IMG/VR virus record: IMGVR_UViG_3300022859_000008
Coordinates: 1-42,279 of that record
Origin: a virus
Strand: one strand, 5' to 3'
Length of the DNA: 42,279 nucleotides
In this document: positions 7,623 through 15,441 of the stretch, piece after piece
Numbering within the stretch: position 1 is the first letter of the stretch
How the letters are laid out: each line of letters starts with the position of its first letter
Position numbers and translations under genes: made by a program
Notes under the pieces: model-generated
Told to the model about the DNA's origin: nothing
The model's database searches: none
What the model saw: only the letters and a program-made list of their open reading frames with translations

Positions 7623-8618
7623 ATGGCGAATATCACAGGATGGAGCCGAGAATCTTGGTCTGAGGGGCCGTGGGGTCAAGCGGCCCCCGTTGTGATATCT
7701 GGGCTAGGTGCAACAAGTGCCGTCGGTAGCGTAACTGTTACTGGCGACTCTTCTGTTGTGTCTGGGAACCTTGGGGTCACGGGCTCTGTAGGTTCTGTGA
7801 GCGTCGTGATTAACGTCGAACCTGTCATCGCTGGGCAGGAAGCTACAGCCTCTGTTGGTGTCGTCACCACGTCAGGTACGACTGAAGTCCCAACAACCGG
7901 GGTGGAGGCAACGAGTGCTGTCGGTGCCGTTACGGTGGCCGCAGGTGCAGATGCTGTTGTGTCGGGTCTGGCCGCCACGTCTGATGTCGGTGAGGTCACG
8001 TTCCGTGCAATTGTCGCTGCCGTTGTTACAGGGGTGGAGGCAACCAGCGGAATTGAAGGCGTCACGATCGGCGAGGGTTCGGGTGTAAACGTCGAACCTA
8101 CTGGGGTCGCCGCAACCAGCGCAGTTGGCGCCGCAGTTGCTACTGGGTCGACTGCACCTGCTACAACCGGACTTTCTGCTACAGGTGGTGTTGGCTCCGT
8201 TACAGCCACCGGTATTGCCGTGGTCAGCCCTGTAGGCGTAGCTGCCGACGGTCTGGTTTCTTCTATACGGCAAGATGCTCTGGTTACGTTTGAGGGCTGG
8301 GGCCGCAACACGTGGGGCGCCGGAGCTTGGGGCACGCCGATCTCATTACCGCTCGTAGGAACGGGCGCGGTTGGCGAAGTCACCATCAAAAACAACCAGC
8401 GCATCCCAGTAACAGGTTTTGAGCTGACATCGACTGTTGGTTCTGTTACTGTCACCACAGGAACCGGTATAGACGTTGATGTCACGGGCGTCACCGCAGA
8501 TGGTCTGATCTCCCCTTGGGGCGTGTTGGTGTGGGGCCGCGTTGTGCCTTCACCTGACACAGATTGGACACCTGTTGTGCCAAGCACGACAACAAGTTAT
8601 ACTGAAATTAACCCGTGA
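7623..8618 (+). CDS. Repeat-rich virion surface protein
   Basis: A 331-residue protein built from roughly a dozen degenerate 20-30 residue units whose core is G-(V/L)-(E/G)-A-T-S-x-V-G-x-V-T-V, giving a long beta-rich rod. A Trp-rich cap marks the N-terminus (GWSRESWSEGPWG) and recurs at about residue 225 (GWGRNTWGAGAWG), where it may start a second module. The C-terminus has VVPSPDTDWTPVVPS, a common ending. It starts after GGAGGAG with a longer than usual spacing. Likely a fibre or decoration protein. The same core unit appears once at the end of the small protein at 14209-14505. Confidence 0.6.
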   Translation: MANITGWSRESWSEGPWGQAAPVVISGLGATSAVGSVTVTGDSSVVSGNLGVTGSVGSVSVVINVEPVIAGQEATASVGVVTTSGTTEVPTTGVEATSAVGAVTVAAGADAVVSGLAATSDVGEVTFRAIVAAVVTGVEATSGIEGVTIGEGSGVNVEPTGVAATSAVGAAVATGSTAPATTGLSATGGVGSVTATGIAVVSPVGVAADGLVSSIRQDALVTFEGWGRNTWGAGAWGTPISLPLVGTGAVGEVTIKNNQRIPVTGFELTSTVGSVTVTTGTGIDVDVTGVTADGLISPWGVLVWGRVVPSPDTDWTPVVPSTTTSYTEINP

Positions 8619-8638
8619 CGGAGGCTCAGAGGTAAACT

Positions 8639-9496
8639 ATGGCCAGTACATACACCATCAATACCGGTATCGAACTCATTACCAACGGCGAGCAGTCGGG
8701 TACATGGGGTGATACTACGAATACAAACTTGGAGATCGTCGATCGCTTAACAAGCGGTGTCGGTGCAATCACGCTTTCTGGTACGACGCACACGCTGTCT
8801 ACTGCTGACGGCGCACTTTCCGAAGGCCAGTACAAAGTGCTGGTGCTTGGCGGTTCTCCCAGTGGGACGAACACGGTCACTGTTTCTCCGAATGACCAGA
8901 GCAAGCAGTACTTCATCGTCAACAACTCTGGCGAGAGCGTCATTATCAGCCAAGGCTCAGGCGCTACTGTCACCATCGCTGATGGTGCGACAGATATTAT
9001 CTACTGCGACGGTGGCGGCGCAGGCGCTGCGGTAACCAGCTTTGGTACGGACCTTTCTGGTGTTTTAACCACGGGCGCTATCGGCACCACTGTTTTGGCC
9101 TACGACGCCAACCTTCAATCATTTGTCACAGCTTTGACGCTGCCTACTTCGGATGGCACAAGCGGCCAAGCATTAGTTACGGACGGAAGTGGTAATATCA
9201 GTTTTGGTACAGATCTTTCTGGTGTTTTAACCTCGGCAAACAACTTGTCGGATGTAGCGAACGCAGGTACTTCGCGCACCAACCTTGGTCTTGGCACAGC
9301 TGCTGTTGGCGACATCGGCACAGACGTTCTGGCCTACGACGCCAACCTTCAATCATTTGTCACGGCTTTGACGCTTCCCACATCAGATGGCACAAGCGGC
9401 CAAGCATTAGTTACGGACGGAAGTGGTAATATCAGTTTTGGTAGTGCTGGAATATCAACTGGTAAGGCCATTGCTATGGCAATCGTTTTTGGGTGA
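8639..9496 (+). CDS. Tail fibre-like protein
   Basis: A 285-residue protein. Residues 1-130 form a conserved attachment domain (YTINTGIELITNGEQSGTWG start, DGATDIIYCDGGGAGAAV end) common in marine phage fibres. After it come two copies of a 78-residue-spaced module with AYDANLQSFVTALTLPTSDG and QALVTDGSGNISFG, and the chain ends in STGKAIAMAIVFG, a recognised fibre end. It is expected to be a trimeric receptor-contact fibre. An HNH endonuclease gene lies immediately after its stop. Confidence 0.7.
   Translation: MASTYTINTGIELITNGEQSGTWGDTTNTNLEIVDRLTSGVGAITLSGTTHTLSTADGALSEGQYKVLVLGGSPSGTNTVTVSPNDQSKQYFIVNNSGESVIISQGSGATVTIADGATDIIYCDGGGAGAAVTSFGTDLSGVLTTGAIGTTVLAYDANLQSFVTALTLPTSDGTSGQALVTDGSGNISFGTDLSGVLTSANNLSDVANAGTSRTNLGLGTAAVGDIGTDVLAYDANLQSFVTALTLPTSDGTSGQALVTDGSGNISFGSAGISTGKAIAMAIVFG
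9097..9443 (+). repeat. Duplicated 113-bp module inside the tail fibre gene
   Basis: Bases 9097-9209 recur at 9331-9443 (offset 234 bases, 78 codons) with only a few differences. The adjoining GTDLSGVLT segment is repeated too (near 9043 and 9206). The match extends to silent positions, pointing to recent duplication. Confidence 0.8.
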
Positions 9497-9499
9497 CAA

Positions 9500-10006
9500 A
9501 TGCTGACTCAAGCAGATATAAAAAGCCGTTTTACTTACCAGCTTGATGGGACGCTTGTGCGTCGGCATAGTGTTGCAGGGAACGGTAACACTGCGGGGAA
9601 AACAATTGGCCACTATCCATCTGCTTCTCAAGGCCGCAGTCACCGGTATGCTACAACAAAAATACAGGGAAAGACGTACAAGATACATCGTCTTGTTTAC
9701 CTCTATCACCACGGTGACGTCCCAGACCAATTGGATCACATTAACGGTGACCCTTTAGACAACCGGATTGAAAACCTGCGCCCGTGTGATTCTTGTCAAA
9801 ATGCCGCAAACAGACGAATGTTTAAGTCTAATTCGTCTGGGCACAAGGGCGTTTCATGGCACGTTCATAGTAAACGCTGGTTTGCTTACGCCGATTCTGG
9901 TAAGACTAGGACGAACCTTGGTTACTTCGACACGCTTGAGCAAGCGAATCAAGCAGCGCAAGCAGCGCGAGAAAAGTTACACGGCAACTTTGCCAAACAC
10001 GCATAA
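9500..10006 (+). CDS. HNH homing endonuclease with AP2 DNA-binding domain
   Basis: A 168-residue protein. Residues 55-100 carry the HNH_3-type nuclease core (KIHRLVYLYHHGDVPDQLDH, then INGDPLDNRIENLR), with the catalytic His/Asn set present. Residues 110-165 form an AP2-like three-strand DNA-binding domain (GHKGVSWHVHSKRWFAY, TNLGYFDTLEQANQAA). It starts 4 bases after the tail fibre stop and lies between two structural genes, the usual niche of a free-standing homing endonuclease. It is not part of an intron or intein as far as can be seen. Confidence 0.88.
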   Translation: MLTQADIKSRFTYQLDGTLVRRHSVAGNGNTAGKTIGHYPSASQGRSHRYATTKIQGKTYKIHRLVYLYHHGDVPDQLDHINGDPLDNRIENLRPCDSCQNAANRRMFKSNSSGHKGVSWHVHSKRWFAYADSGKTRTNLGYFDTLEQANQAAQAAREKLHGNFAKHA

Positions 10007-10017
10007 GGAGGCCTGAG

Positions 10018-10392
10018 ATGGCAAACCCAAATATCGTAGATGTCACAACGATCATAGGCAAGTCTGCCACTATCGCGCTTTCTACAACCTCAGCAACTAC
10101 GCTGGTAAGCAACGCCGCATCGAGCGGCAAGGTCTTTAAGATCAACATGATCCAAGTGGCTAACGTCGATGGCACAAACGCCTGTGACGTTACTATTGAC
10201 GTGCACAGCGAAGACGATGGCGGCGGCACAGCATACTCGCTGATTTCTACTGCATCGGTAGGTGCTGATTCGTCGTTGGTTGCCTTGGATAAGTCCACAG
10301 CGATTTACCTTGAGGAAGACAGGTCTATTACCGCAACTGCTGGCACAGCAGACGACTTGGAAGTTATCGTAAGCTACGAGGAGATCTCATAA
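10018..10392 (+). CDS. Small beta-rich virion protein
   Basis: A 124-residue protein beginning MANPNIVDVTTIIGK, rich in Thr, Ser, Val and Asp, with a probable beta-sandwich pattern (KINMIQVANVDGTNACDVTI, SSLVALDKSTAIYLEE, LEVIVSYEE). It has a strong AAGGAGG site. Similar small proteins accompany tail fibre genes in marine phages and cyanophages. Likely a fibre-associated or decoration protein; the function is inferred from context. Confidence 0.6.
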   Translation: MANPNIVDVTTIIGKSATIALSTTSATTLVSNAASSGKVFKINMIQVANVDGTNACDVTIDVHSEDDGGGTAYSLISTASVGADSSLVALDKSTAIYLEEDRSITATAGTADDLEVIVSYEEIS

Positions 10393-10393
10393 A

Positions 10394-11677
10394 ATGCGTA
10401 CAATAGGTAACACACCTGTGGGTGGTGAAGTTCGGGCAGTTGCCAGTGGTGCGTTGCCGAACGGTAAGCCTGTTATCATCAATGCTGATGGGACTGTTAG
10501 TGTTGTTGATGGTGAAGCGAGGGCTGTAGGCAGTCCTGTAGTCTTTGAGAGTGCTAGTTCCGATTACATGTCAGCTACCTTTGATAGTAGCTCTAACAAA
10601 GTAGTGATTGCATATAGGGACGAAGGCAACTCTGACTACGGAACTGCCATAGTAGGGACTGTAAGTGGAACCTCTATCAGCTTCGGAACGGCTGTAGTCT
10701 TTGAGAGTGCTAGTTCCGATTACATGTCAGCTACCTTTGATAGTAGCTCTAACAAAGTAGTGATTGCATATAGGGACGTTGGTAACTCTAGCTACGGAAC
10801 TGCCATAGTAGGGACTGTAAGTGGAACCTCTATCAGCTTTGGTACTGCTGTAGTTTTTGAGAGTGCTAGTTCCAGTTATCTGTCAGCTACCTTTGATAGT
10901 AGCTCTAACAAAGTAGTGATTGCGTATAGGGACGTTGGTAACTCTAACTACGGAACTGCCATAGTAGGGACTGTAAGTGGAACCTCTATTAGCTTCGGAA
11001 CGGCTGTAGTCTTTGAGAGTGCTAGTTCCAGTTTTCTGTCAGCTACCTTTGATAGTAGCTCTAACAAAGTAGTTATTGCATATACGGACGTTGGTAACTC
11101 CTACTACGGAACTGCCATAGTAGGGACTGTAAGTGGAACCTCTATTAGCTTCGGAACGGCTGTAGTCTTTGAGAGTGCTGTTTCCTATTACATGTCAGCT
11201 ACCTTTGATAGTACCTTTAACAAAGTAGTTATTGCATATACGGACGGTAGTGACTCTGGCTACGGAACTTCCGTAGTAGGGACTGTAAGTGGAACCTCTA
11301 TTAGCTTCGGAACGGCTGTAGTCTTTGAGAGTGCTAGTTCCAGTTATCTGTCAGCTACCTTTGATAGTAGCTCTAACAAAGTAGTTATTGCATATACGGA
11401 CGTTGGTAACTCCGACTACGGGACTTCCGTAGTTCTTCAAGACGGATCCACCAACCTCACCTCCGGGAACTACATCGGCATTGCCAAGGGCGCTGCTGCT
11501 GACGGAACATCTGCTGTTGTCCAGACGGGTTACTCTATTAATGACGCACAGTCTGGTTTAACTGCTGGGCAGGCTTACTATGTCCAAGCTGATGGTACGC
11601 TGGGCTTAACCGCTGCCGATCCATCTGTACTTGCTGGCACTGCTGTGTCGGCTACTAAACTCATCGTGAAAGGATAA
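10394..11677 (+). CDS. Tail/fibre protein with six near-identical 52-residue repeats
   Basis: A 427-residue protein with three parts. An N-terminal cap (MRTIGNTPVGGEVRAVASG, DGTVSVVDGE) covers about residues 1-45. Six tandem 52-residue repeats follow (about 49-347), each with AVVFESASS, LSATFDSSSNKVVIAYRD and YGTAIVGTVSGTSISFG, a pattern suited to beta-propeller blades or a beta-solenoid. A C-terminal cap (NLTSGNYIGIAKG ... AQSGLTAGQAYYVQ ... VSATKLIVKG) covers about 350-427. Both caps are shared with the frameshifted gene at 11950-12295. It starts one base after the preceding stop. It probably contributes to host-surface binding, and repeat number may vary. Confidence 0.65.
   Translation: MRTIGNTPVGGEVRAVASGALPNGKPVIINADGTVSVVDGEARAVGSPVVFESASSDYMSATFDSSSNKVVIAYRDEGNSDYGTAIVGTVSGTSISFGTAVVFESASSDYMSATFDSSSNKVVIAYRDVGNSSYGTAIVGTVSGTSISFGTAVVFESASSSYLSATFDSSSNKVVIAYRDVGNSNYGTAIVGTVSGTSISFGTAVVFESASSSFLSATFDSSSNKVVIAYTDVGNSYYGTAIVGTVSGTSISFGTAVVFESAVSYYMSATFDSTFNKVVIAYTDGSDSGYGTSVVGTVSGTSISFGTAVVFESASSSYLSATFDSSSNKVVIAYTDVGNSDYGTSVVLQDGSTNLTSGNYIGIAKGAAADGTSAVVQTGYSINDAQSGLTAGQAYYVQADGTLGLTAADPSVLAGTAVSATKLIVKG
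10538..11435 (+). repeat. Tandem array of six 156-bp units
   Basis: The marker GTAGT(C/T)TTTGAGAGTGCT begins at 10538, 10694, 10850, 11006, 11162 and 11318, an exact 156-base period (52 codons). The last unit is incomplete. Units are nearly identical at DNA level, including silent positions, apart from a few variable codons near the middle and after the DNA for VVIAY. Confidence 0.95.
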
Positions 11678-11681
11678 TCTG

Positions 11682-11945
11682 ATGAAAACTATCGTTGAGA
11701 CATCAAGCGGCTTGTCGAAGTACTTGCTTGCTGATGACGTTACTATTACTGCTACTGCTGACAATATTACTGTAGGTGACCCTGCCAAGTTCATCATTGG
11801 TGACTTGAACACTGGTAATGCTACCGTGCATGAGGGTGTAACAAACGCCCCTGACGACTGGACAGGCGATAAGTACTTCTATGATGGAGCTACTTGGACA
11901 CTGAACCCTGATTGGGTAGACCCGACACTCGAAGACGAGGAGTAA
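11682..11945 (+). CDS. Small acidic fibre-associated protein
   Basis: An 87-residue acidic protein (MKTIVETSSGLSKYLLADDV, then NTGNATVHEGVTNAPDDWTG, ending DPTLEDEE). It lies between two genes sharing the same end caps. The C-terminal DDWTGDKYFYDGATWTLNP resembles small proteins near cyanophage and marine phage tail fibres. No enzyme motif. Possibly a fibre cap or chaperone; function unknown. Confidence 0.55.
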   Translation: MKTIVETSSGLSKYLLADDVTITATADNITVGDPAKFIIGDLNTGNATVHEGVTNAPDDWTGDKYFYDGATWTLNPDWVDPTLEDEE

Positions 11946-11949
11946 TCAT

Positions 11950-12295
11950 ATGCGCACCATTGGTACACCCAGCACGGAAGCTGAACGCCATTGCCAGTGG
12001 TGCGTTGCCGAATGGTGATCCTCTTGTCGTTAATGCTGACGGGACTGTTAGTGCTGTTGGCGGCGGGAACCTCACCTCCGAGAACTACATCGGCATGTCT
12101 ACAGGCGGTACATACGCAGACGGTAGCAGCGCCACGGTAGACATCATCGGATCACTCAGCACAAACCAGTCTGGCCTCACGGCAGGGCAAAGCTACTTCG
12201 TTCAGACAGACGGGACGATAGACACTACGCCAGCTACCCCAGAGGTCTTTGCTGGAACCGCTATATCTGCTACAAGTTTGGTAGTGAAAACATAA
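11950..12295 (+). pseudogene. Cap-only paralogue of the repeat protein, split by a frameshift
   Basis: The ATG at 11950 has a good GGAG site and starts MRTIGTP like the 427-residue protein, but this frame stops after 22 codons. The rest of the protein continues in the +1 frame from about 11969 to the stop at 12295: NAIASGALPNG, VVNADGTVSAVGG, then the C-terminal cap (NLTSENYIGMSTGG, QSGLTAGQSYFVQTDGT, ISATSLVVKT). Relative to its neighbour it is 5 bases shorter in the N-terminal segment and lacks the entire repeat array. It may be broken, rescued by a +1 shift at CCC-A (11968-11971), or affected by a sequence error. No convincing start exists in the downstream frame. Confidence 0.6.
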
Positions 12296-12304
12296 GGTAG
12301 CGCC

Positions 12305-14209
12305 ATGCCCCTGACCAAGCTCCAATTCCGTCCTGGCATTAACCGTGAAATAACCAGCTACTCCAACGAGGGTGGCTGGCACGATTGTGACAAGGTGCGG
12401 TTTACAAAAGGCTATCCCGAGAAGATCGGCGGCTGGGTCAAAAAGGGCATCTTGTCCTTCCTCGGCGCTGCGCGGTCCATGCACCCATGGCGCGACCTGA
12501 TCGGCACTCGTCTCATTGGGCTTGGCACTGACCTGAAGTTCTATGTCGAAGAAGGTGGTGGCTACAACGACATCACGCCTATCCGTGCAACCACTGCAGC
12601 GGGCGAAGTAACCTTTGCTGCAACGGACGGCTCGTCGGCACTCACAGTATCTGACACGGGCCACGGAGCGATAACCGGGGACTTTGTAACCTACACCGAT
12701 GCAACAGGGCTTGGCGGCAACATCACTGCAGGTGTGCTGAACCAAGAGTATCAGATCGCACTGGTGGTGGACACGGACACCTACCAGATTCAGGCCCGAG
12801 AAGCGGGGACCTCCATCCCGAGCATAACGGTCGACGGCGAGCTGGCCCCTGTCCTGGTAAACGCCAATGCGTCGGACACAGGTAGCGGCGGTGCAAGCAC
12901 AGTTGGCGCATATCAGGTTAATACAGGTCTTTCGACAGCGCTCATCGGCAACGGCTGGGGCGCAGGCTTCTGGAGCCGCGGTGCGTGGGGCTCTGCCACG
13001 GACATCAATACTCTGACCGCGAACCTCCGTACTTGGTCACAGGACAACTTCGGGGAAGATCTGATTTTCAACCCTCGTAATGGCGGCATCTACTACTGGG
13101 ATCGCAGCGCTTCATATACAACGTATGAGCGTGCTGTGCCTCTGACTGCGCTTGCTGGCGCATCTGGCGCCCCTACGATTGCCAAGCAGGTGCTTGTATC
13201 GAACTCTGATCGCCACGTGATTGCGTTTGGCTGTGATCCGGTGGACAACATCGGCACACAGGATCCTTTGTTGATTCGGTTCTCCGACCAAGAGAACGCA
13301 GCCGACTGGACACCAACGGCAACCAACACGGCAGGTGATTTGCGTATTGGTGCGGGCTCCGAGATTGTTGGCGTGGTCGAGACACGTCAGCAGGTTTTGG
13401 TCTTCACCGATACATCACTGCACGCAATGCAGTACCTTGGACCTCCGTTCACGTTTGGTATCAATCTGATCTCTGAGAACATCAGCTTGCAAGGCCCCAA
13501 TGCTGCAGTGGCAGTAGATGACATGGTCATGTGGATGGGCCAGACAGAGTTCTATATGTATAACGGCGCTGTTCAACGCCTGCCCTGTATGGTGCGCAGC
13601 TACGTATTCGACGACTTCAACTTCACGCAGGGCGACAAAGTCTTTGCGGGCCTTAACTCTGCACACTCCGAGGTCTGGTGGTTCTACCCGTCTGCAAGCA
13701 GTGCGAATGTGGACCGTTACGTGATGTACAACTACGCCGAGCAGGTCTGGGCTTACGGCAGCTTGGCGCGTTCCGCTTGGGCTGACCGAGGTGCGTTTGA
13801 AAACCCGATCGCCGCAGGCTTGGACGGTTACCTTTACGAGCATGAGACAGGTTTTGACGACGGAAGCACAACGCCTGCCTCTGCCATCAACTCGTTTGTT
13901 CAATCGAGCCCGATGGACTTGGGCGACGGCGAGCAGTTTGTTTTGATGCGGCGTGTCTTCCCTGACATTGCGTTCAAGAACTCTACGGCCGAGTCTCCTT
14001 CTGCGGACGTGACGATGAATGTACGGAACATCTCAGGAGGCTCTTACGTTCGATCGACAACGGCGACGTATTTGGACGACGACCGAGAGCAGCTCAACTT
14101 CCGTTTGCGTGGGCGTCAGTTTAGCCTCAAGGTTTCTTGTGACAACACGGCCACCACATGGCGGCTTGGTTCTCCCCGCGTGGATATTCGACCTGACGGG
14201 AGGCGCTAA
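12305..14209 (+). CDS. Tail nozzle/stabilisation-like protein
   Basis: A 634-residue protein. The first 90 residues (LQFRPGINREITSYSNEGGW, KVRFTKGYPEKIGGW) are typical of the large tail nozzle or stabilisation proteins of podoviruses (P22 gp10-like, T7 gp12-like in role). A beta insert at about residues 95-160 has DTGHGAITGD, and the rest shows repeated strand motifs consistent with a beta-propeller (RLIGLGTDLKFY, LVFTDTSLHAMQY, MVMWMGQTEFYMYNG). It forms the tip of the short tail that binds the adaptor ring. The start follows the frameshifted gene by 9 bases. Exact family not confirmed. Confidence 0.65.
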   Translation: MPLTKLQFRPGINREITSYSNEGGWHDCDKVRFTKGYPEKIGGWVKKGILSFLGAARSMHPWRDLIGTRLIGLGTDLKFYVEEGGGYNDITPIRATTAAGEVTFAATDGSSALTVSDTGHGAITGDFVTYTDATGLGGNITAGVLNQEYQIALVVDTDTYQIQAREAGTSIPSITVDGELAPVLVNANASDTGSGGASTVGAYQVNTGLSTALIGNGWGAGFWSRGAWGSATDINTLTANLRTWSQDNFGEDLIFNPRNGGIYYWDRSASYTTYERAVPLTALAGASGAPTIAKQVLVSNSDRHVIAFGCDPVDNIGTQDPLLIRFSDQENAADWTPTATNTAGDLRIGAGSEIVGVVETRQQVLVFTDTSLHAMQYLGPPFTFGINLISENISLQGPNAAVAVDDMVMWMGQTEFYMYNGAVQRLPCMVRSYVFDDFNFTQGDKVFAGLNSAHSEVWWFYPSASSANVDRYVMYNYAEQVWAYGSLARSAWADRGAFENPIAAGLDGYLYEHETGFDDGSTTPASAINSFVQSSPMDLGDGEQFVLMRRVFPDIAFKNSTAESPSADVTMNVRNISGGSYVRSTTATYLDDDREQLNFRLRGRQFSLKVSCDNTATTWRLGSPRVDIRPDGRR

Positions 14210-14505
14210 TGTCTCGCAATCTTCCCCTACCGTTTCTCCCTGTACCGCCAAGCGAGTACAGCCAGTCTCACTTTGCTGAGATTGTGCGGGCGATTTCTGT
14301 TTATATGCAGAACGAGCGGAACCCAGGTGAGGGTCGCCACACCTTTATGGTGTATACGGATCTGCAAACAGACGACTCTGGCTTGGAGACTGGCGCAGTA
14401 TTCAACCACGGTGGCTTTCTCAAAGTCACTCAACTCAAAACACCCCATGCCCGAGGTTCGAGTGCCACCAGCGCAGTTGGCTCGGTCACAGTTACAACAA
14501 CCTGA
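14209..14505 (+). CDS. Small tail-region protein ending in a fibre-type repeat unit
   Basis: A 98-residue protein whose ATG overlaps the upstream stop. Residues 1-78 (LPLPFLPVPPSEYSQSHF, VRAISVYMQNERNPGEG) form a conserved-looking domain. The last 15 residues, SSATSAVGSVTVTTT, are one unit of the repeat that builds the 331-residue protein at 7623-8618. It is therefore likely a virion component contacting or mimicking that rod. Function unknown. Confidence 0.55.
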   Translation: MSRNLPLPFLPVPPSEYSQSHFAEIVRAISVYMQNERNPGEGRHTFMVYTDLQTDDSGLETGAVFNHGGFLKVTQLKTPHARGSSATSAVGSVTVTTT

Positions 14506-14515
14506 GGAATAAGAC

Positions 14516-14722
14516 ATGTCTGACATCATTGGGTGGAAACCCTCAACAAGTTCTGATACAGTGCACTGTAAGAACTGCAGCAATGCTGTGGACACGCCAG
14601 AAGAGATCTTGAGCTACCCAGATGGTAACTGCCCTGATTGCGGAGAACCATGGACAGGAGCCGAGCGGCGCAGTACAACAATCATAGTAACAGCACCTGA
14701 AGCGGTGCGCGGAGAAGCTTGA
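14516..14722 (+). CDS. Small zinc-ribbon-like protein
   Basis: A 68-residue protein with two CxxC pairs (CKNC near residue 20, CPDC near 39) spaced as in a zinc ribbon, flanked by DIIGWKPSTSS and an acidic link. Such proteins bind zinc and often nucleic acid or protein. It lies just ahead of the internal virion protein block, and its TGA shares a base with the next ATG. Function unknown. Confidence 0.6.
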   Translation: MSDIIGWKPSTSSDTVHCKNCSNAVDTPEEILSYPDGNCPDCGEPWTGAERRSTTIIVTAPEAVRGEA

Positions 14723-15441
14723 TGATACCTTTGTTGGCACCACTACTCGGAAGTCTTGCAGGCTCCTTGCTCCCAGCGACCCTGGGCACCGGAATCGCTG
14801 GCGCTCTGGGTCTCGGTGGGACAGCGGCTGGCGGCTTGATTGCGGCGGCTGCACCCAAGGCTATCGGCGCAGGCATCGGCACACTTCTTGGTGGTGGTGA
14901 TTTGGGTGACGCGGCGATCAACGCCGTCGGATTTGGCGCGCTTGGTGCAATGGCTCCAGGTGCAGGCGCCGCTGGAGCAGCGGGAGCAGGTGCTCCTCTA
15001 AGTGCGATGGGCGCTGGCCCTGCAGCGGCCCCGGCGGCGGGCGCCACTGCGGTTGCCCCACCTGCAAACCCGACCCCATTCAATATTAAAGACGTAATGC
15101 AGGACGTGAACCAAGCTCAGAAGGTGTTTGGTGCAACACAACAGAAGCAGGCACCTATGCCTGCAGCACCCAACCTATCACAGCCACGCGCGCAGCAGGC
15201 GCCTATGCAGAGCAATCCAATGCTCTCGGCTCCCGCTCCTATGATGCAACCAGCTATGTCCTCCCCAGTTATTCCTAGCGTAGGCGGACCGTCGGCTATG
15301 CCTGCAGCGGTCGGCATTGGCGCGCTCCCATTGAACGGGACACCTATCGCGGCGAGCGACATGACAATGGGTCTTTCACCCTCTCAACGAAACATGGCCA
15401 ACCAATATCTTGTTGGCCGCGGCATGACAGGATTTTCATAA
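14722..15441 (+). CDS. Gly/Ala-rich internal virion protein (predicted)
   Basis: A 239-residue protein. Residues 1-105 are strongly hydrophobic and Gly/Ala-rich (LLAPLLGSLAGSLLPATLG, AAAAPKAIGAGIGTLLGGG), suited to membrane insertion during DNA ejection; residues 106-239 are Pro/Met/Gln-rich and probably flexible. It begins a run of five overlapping or nearly abutting genes for internal virion proteins. By analogy with podovirus ejection proteins it may help build the channel through the cell envelope. ATG at 14722 is preferred over the TTG just before it. Confidence 0.55.
   Translation: MIPLLAPLLGSLAGSLLPATLGTGIAGALGLGGTAAGGLIAAAAPKAIGAGIGTLLGGGDLGDAAINAVGFGALGAMAPGAGAAGAAGAGAPLSAMGAGPAAAPAAGATAVAPPANPTPFNIKDVMQDVNQAQKVFGATQQKQAPMPAAPNLSQPRAQQAPMQSNPMLSAPAPMMQPAMSSPVIPSVGGPSAMPAAVGIGALPLNGTPIAASDMTMGLSPSQRNMANQYLVGRGMTGFS

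Noticed and set aside
7676-8587. 303-codon minus-strand open frame opposite the repeat-rich surface protein
   Set aside because: It is a mirror of the GTN/GCN-rich repeat codons on the plus strand; it has no start signal and its Pro/Val/Thr repeats simply reflect the repeat.
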